From Pseudomonas sp. TCU-HL1 (GTDB lineage: Bacteria; Pseudomonadota; Gammaproteobacteria; Pseudomonadales; Pseudomonadaceae), in contig NZ_CP015992.1 in assembly GCF_001708505.1 (NCBI RefSeq), positions 5,518,001 to 5,582,000 on the forward strand: a stretch of 64,000 bases of DNA. The letters run 5' to 3'. The number at the start of each line of letters is the position of its first letter. The stretch's first letter is position 1. Position numbers and translations under genes: made by a program. Shown piece by piece: positions 52,421 through 60,309 of this stretch. The notes beneath the pieces were generated by a model, which saw nothing but the letters and a program-made list of their open reading frames with translations, searched no databases and was not told the origin of the DNA.

Positions 52421-53686
52421 ATGCAACGTCGCAGCCTGATCAAGGCGTTCACCCTTTCCGCATCCATCGCCGCCATGGGCATGTCCTGGACCCTCCAGGC
52501 AGCCGAGACCATCAAGGTCGGCATCCTGCACTCGCTCTCCGGCACCATGGCGATCTCCGAGACCTCGCTGAAGGACATGGCGCTGATGACCATCGACGAG
52601 ATCAACGCCAAGGGCGGCGTGAACGGCAAGCAGCTTGAACCGGTGGTGGTGGACCCGGCCTCCAACTGGCCGCTGTTCGCCGAGAAGGCCCGCCAGCTGT
52701 TGACCAAGGACAAGGTGGATGTGGTCTTCGGCTGTTGGACCTCGGTGTCGCGCAAATCCGTGCTGCCGGTCTTCGAGGAACTCAACGGCCTGCTCTTCTA
52801 CCCGGTGCAGTACGAGGGTGAAGAACTCTCCCCCAACGTCTTCTACACCGGCGCCGCGCCGAACCAGCAGGCCATCCCGGCCGTCGAGTACCTGATGAGC
52901 GAAGACGGCGGCAACGCCAAGCGCTTCTTCCTGCTGGGCACCGACTACGTCTACCCGCGCACCACCAACAAGATCCTGCGTAGCTTCCTGCACAGCAAGG
53001 GCATCGCCGACAAGGACATCGAAGAGGTCTACACCCCCTTCGGCCACAGCGACTACCAAACCATCGTCGCCAACATCAAGAAGTTCTCCGCTGGCGGCAA
53101 GACTGCAGTGATCTCCACCGTCAACGGCGACTCCAATGTGCCCTTCTACAAGGAACTGGCCAACCAGGGCCTGGAAGCCACCGACGTCCCAGTGGTGGCC
53201 TTCTCGGTGGGCGAGGAAGAACTGCGCGGCATCGACACCAAGCCGCTGGTGGGCCACCTGGCCGCCTGGAACTACTTCGAGTCCGTGGATAACCCGGTCA
53301 ACGGCAAATTCGTCGAGCAGTGGAAGGCCTACGCCAAGGCCAAGAACCTGCCCAACTACCAGACCGCAGTGACCAACGACCCGATGGAAGCCACCTACGT
53401 GGGCATCCACATGTGGGCCCAGGCCGTCGAGAAAGCCGGTACCACCGATGTGGACAAGGTCCGCGAGGCCCTCGCCGGCCAGTCCTTCGCCGCGCCGTCC
53501 GGCTACACCCTGACCATGGACAAGACCAACCACCACCTGCACAAGCCAGTGATGATCGGCGAGATCCAGGAAGACGGTCAGTTCTCTGTGGTCTGGCAGA
53601 CCGAAGGCCCGCTGCGCGCCCAGCCCTGGAGCCCCTTCATTCCTGGCAATGACAAGAAACCGGATTACGCGGTGAAGACGAACTGA
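52421..53686 (+). CDS. urtA: Urea ABC transporter substrate-binding protein
   Basis: The 421-residue periplasmic protein has a Tat-like N-terminus (MQRRSLIKAF, then a hydrophobic core and AAET). It belongs to the branched-chain amino-acid/amide-binding family. UrtA signatures are ILHSLSGTMAISETSLKD near the start and VFGCWTSVSRKSVLPVFEE. Length is normal for UrtA. GGAGA precedes the ATG. A 200-base block of palindromes separates it from urtB, which usually sets higher expression of the binding protein. Confidence 0.94.
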   Translation: MQRRSLIKAFTLSASIAAMGMSWTLQAAETIKVGILHSLSGTMAISETSLKDMALMTIDEINAKGGVNGKQLEPVVVDPASNWPLFAEKARQLLTKDKVDVVFGCWTSVSRKSVLPVFEELNGLLFYPVQYEGEELSPNVFYTGAAPNQQAIPAVEYLMSEDGGNAKRFFLLGTDYVYPRTTNKILRSFLHSKGIADKDIEEVYTPFGHSDYQTIVANIKKFSAGGKTAVISTVNGDSNVPFYKELANQGLEATDVPVVAFSVGEEELRGIDTKPLVGHLAAWNYFESVDNPVNGKFVEQWKAYAKAKNLPNYQTAVTNDPMEATYVGIHMWAQAVEKAGTTDVDKVREALAGQSFAAPSGYTLTMDKTNHHLHKPVMIGEIQEDGQFSVVWQTEGPLRAQPWSPFIPGNDKKPDYAVKTN

Positions 53687-53694
53687 CCGACCTC

Positions 53695-53861
53695 CCCTCT
53701 CCCGCTTGCGGGGCGAGCAGGCGCGCTGTTGGAAGCATCGCTTCCTGCGCCTGCGAGCGCCCAAACGCTCTGCGTTTGGGCCGGACCGCGAAGCGGGGGG
53801 CCGGGGGAGAGGGCCGTTCCGAGCGCACCCTCTCCCCAACCCTCTCCCTGAAGGGAGAGGG
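53695..53861. repeat. Nested palindromes between urtA and urtB
   Basis: An outer inverted repeat (CCCTCTCCC at 53695-53703 and GGGAGAGGG at 53805-53813) encloses CAGGCGC...GCGCCTG (53719-53753), GGAAGC/GCTTCC within it, and a perfect hairpin CCCAAACGC-TCT-GCGTTTGGG (53760-53780). A further hairpin CCCTCTCCCT/AGGGAGAGGG lies at 53840-53861. No T run, so it is likely an mRNA-stabilising or attenuating block. Confidence 0.75.
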
Positions 53862-53889
53862 GGCTAACGGTGCCACGAAGGAATCCCTC

Positions 53890-55458
53890 ATGTCCGCCGC
53901 CCTATCCCGAATCCTCCTCGCCCTGGCCCTGCTGCTTCCCCTCGAAGCACTGGCCGGCGACGCCAACGACTTCGCCGCGGCCAACCCGGCGCAGCAGGCG
54001 AAACTGCTGGAGCAATGGGCCGCCGAGCCCGACGCCGCGCGCCAGCCGCTGCTGGACGCCCTGCAGCAGGGCCGCGTCGCCATTGACGCGAAACAGGCCT
54101 TCATCGAACAGGACGGCGCCTTCATCGCCGCCGAAGGTGACGCCGCTCCAGCCGGTGCGCCGAAGAAACTGCGCCTGAATAACCGACTGCGCGGCCTCTT
54201 GATCACCGCCCAGGCCAGCCACCAGTTGCTCGCCGCCGAACCCGCCGCGCGCCTGGAGGCCGCTCGCCAGCTGCAGAAGAGCGCCAAGCCCGCGCAACTG
54301 CCGTTGCTCAACCAGCGCATGCTGGCCGAAGAGGATACCGGCGTGCGCGACGCCATCAGCCTCGCCCTGGCCAAGCTGCAACTGGTCGACCCGGACCCGG
54401 CCATCCGCCTCAACGCCGTGCGCCTGCTTGGCGAAACCGGCGACCCGCTGGCCCGCACCCGCCTCGAAACCCTGCTCGACCCAAGCGTGGAAACCGATGC
54501 CGGCGTGCGCATCGCCGCCGAAACCAGCCTGGCCCAGGTCAAGCGCCGGCTGCTGGTGGGCGAACTGCTCGGTCAGGCCTTCAGCGGCCTGTCGCTGGGC
54601 TCCATCCTGCTGCTCGCGGCCCTGGGCCTAGCCATCACCTTCGGCCTGCTCGGGGTGATCAACATGGCCCACGGCGAGATGCTGATGCTCGGCGCCTACA
54701 CCACCTACATGGTGCAACTCGGCTTCCAGCGCCTGGCGCCGGAGCTGCTCGCCCTCTATCCGCTGGTGGCGCTGCCGGTGGCCTTCTGCGTCACCGCCCT
54801 GATGGGCATGGCCCTGGAGCGCACGGTGATCCGCCACCTCTACGGCCGCCCCCTGGAAACCCTGCTCGCCACCTGGGGCATCAGCCTGATCCTGATCCAG
54901 CTGGTACGGGTGCTCTTCGGCGCACAGAACGTCGAGGTGGCCAACCCCGCCTGGCTCTCCGGGGGGATGCAGGTGCTGCCCAACCTGGTGCTGCCCTACA
55001 ACCGCATCGTCATCATCGGCTTCGCCCTGTTCGTGGTGGCGCTGACCTGGCTGCTGCTGAACAAGACCCGCCTTGGCCTCAACGTCCGCGCCGTCACCCA
55101 GAACCGCAACATGGCCGCCTGCTGCGGCGTGCCCACCGGCCGCGTGGACATGTTCGCCTTCGGCCTGGGCTCCGGCATCGCAGGCCTCGGTGGCGTCGCC
55201 CTGTCGCAGATCGGCAACGTCGGCCCCGACCTTGGCCAGGGCTACATCATCGACTCGTTCCTGGTGGTGGTACTGGGCGGCGTCGGCCAGCTCGCCGGTA
55301 GCGTCATGGCCGCCTTCGGCCTGGGCGTGGCGAACAAGATCCTCGAACCGCAGATTGGCGCCGTGCTGGGCAAGATCCTGATCCTGGCGCTGATCATCCT
55401 CTTCATCCAGAAGCGGCCCCAAGGGCTCTTCGCATTAAAAGGCAGGGTGATCGACTGA
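53890..55458 (+). CDS. urtB: Urea ABC transporter permease UrtB
   Basis: The 522-residue protein is longer than LivH-type permeases. It has a signal sequence, then an extra exported-looking domain of about 200 residues with HEAT-like helical repeats, then the LivH-like membrane region (about 220-522). That region carries GLLGVINMAHGEMLMLGAY and GLGSGIAGLGGVALSQIG. This layout is usual for UrtB. AAGGA lies before the ATG. Its stop overlaps the urtC start (TGATG). Confidence 0.93.
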   Translation: MSAALSRILLALALLLPLEALAGDANDFAAANPAQQAKLLEQWAAEPDAARQPLLDALQQGRVAIDAKQAFIEQDGAFIAAEGDAAPAGAPKKLRLNNRLRGLLITAQASHQLLAAEPAARLEAARQLQKSAKPAQLPLLNQRMLAEEDTGVRDAISLALAKLQLVDPDPAIRLNAVRLLGETGDPLARTRLETLLDPSVETDAGVRIAAETSLAQVKRRLLVGELLGQAFSGLSLGSILLLAALGLAITFGLLGVINMAHGEMLMLGAYTTYMVQLGFQRLAPELLALYPLVALPVAFCVTALMGMALERTVIRHLYGRPLETLLATWGISLILIQLVRVLFGAQNVEVANPAWLSGGMQVLPNLVLPYNRIVIIGFALFVVALTWLLLNKTRLGLNVRAVTQNRNMAACCGVPTGRVDMFAFGLGSGIAGLGGVALSQIGNVGPDLGQGYIIDSFLVVVLGGVGQLAGSVMAAFGLGVANKILEPQIGAVLGKILILALIILFIQKRPQGLFALKGRVID

Positions 55459-56546
55459 TGACTCAACCACTCAACCGGACCCTGCTCGCCCGCGCCACGG
55501 CCACCCTTGGCCCACGCGTGTCGCTGGCCATCGGCGTCGCGGTACTTGCCGTCCTGCTGGCCCTGCCGATTCTGCACCTGCTGCCGGCGGACAACCCGCT
55601 GCAGGTCTCGGCCTATACGCTGACGCTGGTGGGCAAGATCCTCTGCTACGCCATAGTCGCCCTTGCCCTGGACCTGGTCTGGGGCTACGCGGGGCTGCTG
55701 TCTCTCGGTCATGGATTGTTCTTCGCCCTGGGCGGCTATGCCATGGGCATGTACCTGATGCGCGAAGCGGCCGGCGATGGCCTGCCGGCCTTCATGAGCT
55801 TCCTCGCCTGGACCGAGCTGCCCTGGTACTGGGCCGGTACCCAGCACTTCCTCTGGGCCTTGTGCCTGGTGGTGCTGGCGCCCGGCCTGCTGGCGCTGGT
55901 GTTCGGCTTCTTCGCCTTCCGCTCGCGCATCAAGGGCGTGTACTTCTCGATCATGACCCAGGCGCTGACCTTCGCCGGCATGCTGCTGTTCTTCCGCAAC
56001 GAAACCGGCTTTGGCGGCAACAACGGCTTCACCGACTTCAAGCGCATCCTCGGATTCGACGTCACCGCGCCGGGCACCCGCGCGGTGCTGTTCCTGGCCA
56101 CAGTGGCGCTGCTGGTGGGCAGCCTGCTGCTCGGCTGGCGCCTGGCCCGGAGCAAGTTCGGCCGCGTGCTCACGGCCCTGCGCGACGCCGAGAACCGCCT
56201 GATGTTCTGCGGCTACGACCCGCGCGGCTACAAGCTGTTCATCTGGGTGCTGTCAGCGGTGCTCTGCGGCCTGGCCGGTGCGCTCTACGTACCCCAGGTG
56301 GGCATCATCAACCCCAGCGAGATGTCACCCACCAACTCCATCGAAGCAGCCGTGTGGGTAGCCCTCGGCGGCCGCGGCTCGCTGATCGGCCCGCTGCTCG
56401 GCGCGGGCCTGGTCAACGGCATGAAGAGCTGGTTCACCGTGGCCTTCCCGGAGTACTGGCTGTTCTTCCTCGGCGCCCTGTTCATCCTCGTCACGCTCTA
56501 TCTGCCAAAGGGCGTGATCGGCCTGGTGAAGCGGGGGGACAAGTAA
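55458..56546 (+). CDS. urtC: Urea ABC transporter permease UrtC
   Basis: The 362-residue LivM-like inner-membrane permease has about nine helices and the motifs DLVWGYAGLLSLGHGLFFALGG and the C-terminal loop GRGSLIGPLLGAG. Length matches UrtC. Its start overlaps the urtB stop by one base, and its own stop touches the ATG of urtD (TAAATG), so urtBCD is tightly coupled. Confidence 0.94.
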   Translation: MTQPLNRTLLARATATLGPRVSLAIGVAVLAVLLALPILHLLPADNPLQVSAYTLTLVGKILCYAIVALALDLVWGYAGLLSLGHGLFFALGGYAMGMYLMREAAGDGLPAFMSFLAWTELPWYWAGTQHFLWALCLVVLAPGLLALVFGFFAFRSRIKGVYFSIMTQALTFAGMLLFFRNETGFGGNNGFTDFKRILGFDVTAPGTRAVLFLATVALLVGSLLLGWRLARSKFGRVLTALRDAENRLMFCGYDPRGYKLFIWVLSAVLCGLAGALYVPQVGIINPSEMSPTNSIEAAVWVALGGRGSLIGPLLGAGLVNGMKSWFTVAFPEYWLFFLGALFILVTLYLPKGVIGLVKRGDK

Positions 56547-57407
56547 ATGCGTGCAGCCCCGGTACCCGAACTCATGCTCGAACCCGCCTTCGATCCCAAC
56601 CGCGACGCCGGCAGCGGCCGCGACTCGCTGGGCCTCGGCCGTGTCGCCGGCCAGGGCCTGGACGTGCGCCACGGCACCATCCTCACCCTGGAAGACATCA
56701 GCGTCAGCTTCGACGGCTTCAAGGCGCTGCGCGACCTCAACCTCTACATCGGCGTCGGCGAGCTGCGCTGCATCATCGGCCCCAACGGCGCGGGCAAGAC
56801 CACGCTGATGGATGTGATCACCGGCAAGACCCGTCCCGACACCGGCAAGGCCTGGTTCGGCGAAACACTCGACCTCACCCGCCTGAGCGAAGTGGAAATC
56901 GCCCAGGCCGGTATCGGCCGCAAGTTCCAGAAACCCACCGTGTTCGAGGCGCTCTCGGTGTTCGAGAACCTGGAGCTGGCGCAGAAGACCGACAAATCCG
57001 TCTGGGCCAGCCTGCGAGCCAAGCTCACCGGCGAGCAGAAGGACCGCATCGACGAAGTGCTCGCGGTGATCCGCCTGGACGCCTCGCGCAATCGCCCGGC
57101 GGGCCTGCTTTCCCATGGCCAGAAGCAGTTCCTCGAGATCGGCATGCTGCTGATGCAGGACCCGCAGTTGCTGCTGCTCGACGAACCGGTGGCCGGCATG
57201 ACCGACGCCGAAACCGAATTCACCGCCGAGCTGTTCAAGAGCCTCGCCGGCCAGCATTCGCTGATGGTGGTGGAGCACGACATGGGCTTTGTCGGCAGCA
57301 TCGCCGACCACGTCACCGTGCTGCACCAGGGCCATGTGCTGGCCGAAGGCTCGCTGGCCGACGTGCAGGCCAATGAGCAAGTGATCGAGGTCTACCTCGG
57401 CCGCTGA
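56547..57407 (+). CDS. urtD: Urea ABC transporter ATP-binding protein UrtD
   Basis: The 286-residue LivG-type ATPase has an unusual N-terminal extension of about 45 residues before the ABC domain. It has Walker A GPNGAGKTT, a degenerate signature LSHGQ (LLSHGQKQFLEIG), Walker B LLLLDEPVAGMT and the H-loop VEHDMGFVG. Length and layout match UrtD. The ATG directly abuts the urtC stop codon. Confidence 0.94.
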   Translation: MRAAPVPELMLEPAFDPNRDAGSGRDSLGLGRVAGQGLDVRHGTILTLEDISVSFDGFKALRDLNLYIGVGELRCIIGPNGAGKTTLMDVITGKTRPDTGKAWFGETLDLTRLSEVEIAQAGIGRKFQKPTVFEALSVFENLELAQKTDKSVWASLRAKLTGEQKDRIDEVLAVIRLDASRNRPAGLLSHGQKQFLEIGMLLMQDPQLLLLDEPVAGMTDAETEFTAELFKSLAGQHSLMVVEHDMGFVGSIADHVTVLHQGHVLAEGSLADVQANEQVIEVYLGR

Positions 57408-57412
57408 AAGAC

Positions 57413-57471
57413 GGTGCGCACGGCGCACCCTACCTGGCGCGGCGTCTCTCGTAGGGTGCGCCGCGCGCACC
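57413..57471. repeat. GTAGGGTGCGC-type long palindrome, copy 2
   Basis: Arms at 57413-57433 and 57451-57471 match over 20 of 21 bases around a 17-base spacer. It starts six bases past the urtD stop and ends 32 bases before urtE. Confidence 0.88.
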
Positions 57472-57503
57472 GAATTGCACTGCAAGGCAACAAGGACATC
57501 GAC

Positions 57504-58202
57504 ATGCTGACAGTCGACAAGCTCCACCAGTACTACGGCGGCAGCCACATCCTTCGCGGTCTGTCGTTCGACGTGAAGATCGGCGAAGTGACCTGCCTGC
57601 TCGGGCGCAACGGTGTCGGCAAGACCACCCTGCTCAAGTGCCTGATGGGCCTGATTCCAGCCAAGGAAGGCGCGGTGAACTGGGAAGGCCGCACCATCAC
57701 CGGCTTCAAGCCGCACCAGCGGGTGCATGCCGGCATCGCCTACGTGCCCCAGGGCCGCGAGATATTTCCGCGCCTGACGGTGGAAGAGAACCTGCTGATG
57801 GGGCTGTCACGCTTCAGCGCGAAAGACGCCAAGGCCGTGCCGGAGTCCATCTACGAACTCTTCCCCGTGCTGCGCGAAATGAAGCATCGCCGCGGCGGCG
57901 ACCTCTCCGGTGGCCAGCAACAGCAACTCGCCATTGGCCGCGCCCTGGCCAGTCAGCCACGACTGCTGATCCTCGACGAGCCCACCGAAGGCATCCAACC
58001 CTCGGTGATCAAGGAGATCGGCGCGGTGATCCGCAAACTCGCCGAGCGCGGCGACATGGCCATCCTGCTGGTGGAGCAGTTCTACGACTTCGCCGCTGAA
58101 CTGGCCGACCAGTACCTGGTGATGAGCCGGGGCGAAATCATCCAGCAGGGTCGGGGCGAGAACATGGAAGCCGAAGGCGTGCGCGGCCTGGTGACCATAT
58201 GA
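57504..58202 (+). CDS. urtE: Urea ABC transporter ATP-binding protein UrtE
   Basis: The 232-residue LivF-type ATPase has Walker A GRNGVGKTT, the signature LSGGQQQ, Walker B LLILDEPTEGIQPSV and the H-loop. Length matches UrtE. The ATG at 57504 has AAGGA eight bases upstream. The frame stays open to 57414 through the palindrome, which is not supported as coding. It ends the urt unit, and ureD starts 68 bases later. Confidence 0.94.
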   Translation: MLTVDKLHQYYGGSHILRGLSFDVKIGEVTCLLGRNGVGKTTLLKCLMGLIPAKEGAVNWEGRTITGFKPHQRVHAGIAYVPQGREIFPRLTVEENLLMGLSRFSAKDAKAVPESIYELFPVLREMKHRRGGDLSGGQQQQLAIGRALASQPRLLILDEPTEGIQPSVIKEIGAVIRKLAERGDMAILLVEQFYDFAAELADQYLVMSRGEIIQQGRGENMEAEGVRGLVTI

Positions 58203-58270
58203 TGTCCCCGTACCCATGCACCGCGCGGGTTACGCCGCTTCGCGGCTAACCCACCCTTGTAGAACAACTC

Positions 58271-59110
58271 ATGAACGCACCTGCCGACACTGCCCTCTTC
58301 ACCCCCAGCTGGCACGCCGAGCTGGAGCTGGCCTACGCCCTCGATGGCGCCACCACACGCCCCGTGCAGCGACGCCACAAGGGCCCGCTGCGGGTACAGA
58401 AACACCTGCACGCCGAAGGCCCCGAGGTGTGCCAGCACATCATCGTCCACCCGCCCGGCGGCATTGCCGGCGGCGACCGTCTCGACCTGACCGCCCGCGT
58501 TGGCAAAGGCGCCTGGACGCAGCTCACCAGCCCCGGCGCGGCCAAGTGGTATCGCGCCGCCAGCCCGGCCTTCCAGGAGGTCGCGCTCAGCATCGAAGCC
58601 GGAGCCACCCTGGAATGGCTGCCCCAGGAAACCATCGTCTTCTCCGGCGCCCGCGCCGAACTGACCACCCACATCGAGCTGGTCGGCGACGCCCGCCTGT
58701 TCTATTGGGACATGGTCGCCCTCGGCCGCCCCGCCGCCGGCGAACGCTTCACCGAAGGACACTTCCAGGCGCATCTGGATATCCGCCGCAATGGCACGCT
58801 GATCTGGCACGAACGCCAGCGCGTCGAAGGTGGCGATGGCCTGCTCGACTCTCCCATCGGCCTCGCCGGCCAGCCAGTGTTCGCCACCCTGATCGCCACC
58901 GGCGAGATCGACGCTGAACTGCTCGAACGCTGCCGTGACTTGGCCTGTGCCGGGCGCGGTGACCTGACCCAACTGCCCGGCCTGCTGGTGGCCCGCTGCC
59001 TCGCCGCCGAGGCGCTGCACGCCCGCGCCTGGCTGATCGACCTCTGGCGCCTGTTGCGCCCTGCCTTGCTCGGCCGCGAGGCCGTTGCACCCCGTATCTG
59101 GAGCACCTGA
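58271..59110 (+). CDS. ureD: Urease accessory protein UreD
   Basis: The 279-residue chaperone binds apourease with UreF and UreG while nickel is inserted. It has the UreD pattern LEVxF-like start (here WHAELELAYALDGATTRPV), the conserved GGIAGGDRLDL and GAAKWYRA. Length fits. UreE, UreF and UreG are not in this window, so these partners must be elsewhere in the genome. The stop overlaps the ureA ATG by one base. Confidence 0.93.
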   Translation: MNAPADTALFTPSWHAELELAYALDGATTRPVQRRHKGPLRVQKHLHAEGPEVCQHIIVHPPGGIAGGDRLDLTARVGKGAWTQLTSPGAAKWYRAASPAFQEVALSIEAGATLEWLPQETIVFSGARAELTTHIELVGDARLFYWDMVALGRPAAGERFTEGHFQAHLDIRRNGTLIWHERQRVEGGDGLLDSPIGLAGQPVFATLIATGEIDAELLERCRDLACAGRGDLTQLPGLLVARCLAAEALHARAWLIDLWRLLRPALLGREAVAPRIWST

Positions 59111-59412
59111 TGGATCTCACACCCCGCGAAAAAGACAAGCTGCTGATCTTCACCGCAGGCCTGGTGGCTGAACGGCGCCTCGCCCGTGGCGTCAAGCTCA
59201 ACTACCCGGAGGCCGTGGCCTTCATTTCCGCCGCCCTGCTGGAAGGCGCCCGCGACGGCCAGACCGTGGCCGAGCTGATGCATTTCGGCACCACGCTGCT
59301 CACTCGCGACCAGGTGATGGAGGGCGTGCCGGAAATGATTCCGGAGATCCAGATCGAAGCCACTTTCCCGGACGGTACGAAACTGGTGACCGTCCACCAG
59401 CCGATTGCGTGA
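59110..59412 (+). CDS. ureA: Urease gamma subunit
   Basis: The 100-residue subunit starts with MDLTPREKDKLLIFTAGLVA and carries the typical segment VKLNYPEAVAFISAA and VPEMIPEIQIEATFPDGTKL. This is the small gamma chain of the three-chain enzyme. Its ATG lies in the ureD stop (TGATG). An acetyltransferase gene lies between it and ureB. Confidence 0.97.
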   Translation: MDLTPREKDKLLIFTAGLVAERRLARGVKLNYPEAVAFISAALLEGARDGQTVAELMHFGTTLLTRDQVMEGVPEMIPEIQIEATFPDGTKLVTVHQPIA

Positions 59413-59420
59413 CCACTGCC

Positions 59421-59921
59421 ATGACTTACGAAATTCGCGATGCCATTGAGGTTGACCTCCCCGGCATCCTCGCCATCTACAACGACGCAGTGGAGAACAC
59501 CACGGCGATCTGGAACGAAACCCTGGTGGACCTGGCCAACCGCCGTGCCTGGCTGGCAGACCGCAATGCCGCCGGTTTCCCCGTGCTGGTGGCGGTAAAC
59601 GCGGCAGGCGATGTGCTCGGCTACGCCAGCTATGGCACCTGGCGCACCATCGAAGGCTTCCGCCACACCGTGGAGCATTCGGTGTACGTGCACGGCGACC
59701 AGCGCGGCCAGGGCCTCGGCCCGGCGCTGATGCAGGCGCTGATCGAGCGCGCCCGCACGGCTGGCCTGCACGTAATGGTCGCCGCCATCGAGAGCGAGAA
59801 CACCGCCTCCATCCGCCTGCACGAGCGCCTCGGCTTCGTCACCACCGGGCAGATGCCCCAGGTGGGCCGCAAGTTCGACCGCTGGCTCGACCTCACCTTC
59901 ATGCAGCTCATCCTGGAGTGA
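59421..59921 (+). CDS. GNAT N-acetyltransferase, methionine sulfoximine/phosphinothricin type
   Basis: The 166-residue GNAT enzyme carries the acetyl-CoA loop QRGQGLGPALMQALI and the family phrases AIYNDAVENTTAIWNE and VEHSVYVHGD. These match the Pseudomonas enzyme that acetylates methionine sulfoximine and phosphinothricin. I choose ATG 59421. A GTG at 59409 overlaps the ureA stop and adds four residues. It sits inside the urease operon between ureA and ureB, an arrangement also known in P. aeruginosa. It may detoxify glutamine-synthetase inhibitors or glutamate analogues. Confidence 0.85.
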   Translation: MTYEIRDAIEVDLPGILAIYNDAVENTTAIWNETLVDLANRRAWLADRNAAGFPVLVAVNAAGDVLGYASYGTWRTIEGFRHTVEHSVYVHGDQRGQGLGPALMQALIERARTAGLHVMVAAIESENTASIRLHERLGFVTTGQMPQVGRKFDRWLDLTFMQLILE

Positions 59922-59926
59922 CTCCC

Positions 59927-60232
59927 ATGATCCCCGGCGAATACCAGATCCAGGACGGCGAGATCGAACTCAACGCCGGCCGCCACACCCTGAGCCTCTC
60001 CGTGGCCAACACCGGCGACCGCCCGATCCAGGTCGGCTCGCACTATCACTTCTTCGAAACCAACGACGCACTCGCCTTCGACCGCGCCGCCGCGCGTGGC
60101 ATGCGCCTGAACATCCCGGCGGGCACCGCCGTGCGCTTCGAGCCGGGCCAGAGCCGCGAGGTGGAGCTGGTCGAGCTGGCCGGTTTACGCCGCGTGTTCG
60201 GCTTCGCCGGTCGGGTGATGGGCAAGTTGTAA
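59927..60232 (+). CDS. ureB: Urease beta subunit
   Basis: The 101-residue subunit has the family start MIPGEYQIQDGEIELN and the core GSHYHFFETNDAL, then RRVFGFAG near the end. GGAG (59914-59917) lies about nine bases before the ATG. A GTG nine bases earlier overlaps the acetyltransferase stop and is less likely. It ends four bases before a long palindrome. Confidence 0.96.
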   Translation: MIPGEYQIQDGEIELNAGRHTLSLSVANTGDRPIQVGSHYHFFETNDALAFDRAAARGMRLNIPAGTAVRFEPGQSREVELVELAGLRRVFGFAGRVMGKL

Positions 60233-60235
60233 GGA

Positions 60236-60298
60236 GTAGGGTGCGCCATGCGCACCGAGGAATTGGCATAGCGTTTCGGTGCGCGCAGCGCACCCTAC
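60236..60298. repeat. GTAGGGTGCGC-type long palindrome, copy 3
   Basis: The arms GTAGGGTGCGCCATGCGCAC(CGA) at 60236-60258 and its near-complement at 60276-60298 surround a 17-base spacer. It fills most of the gap between ureB and ureC and ends 11 bases before the ureC start. Confidence 0.85.
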
Positions 60299-60309
60299 GG
60301 GATGGACGA

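Noticed and set aside
53776..53889. A longer UrtB start at 53776
   Set aside because: The extra 38 codons run through palindromes, whereas ATG 53890 has AAGGA and starts a normal signal peptide.
57414..57503. A longer UrtE start at 57414
   Set aside because: The added residues are encoded by the intergenic palindrome and are Arg-rich. ATG 57504 has a ribosome-binding site and the family N-terminus.
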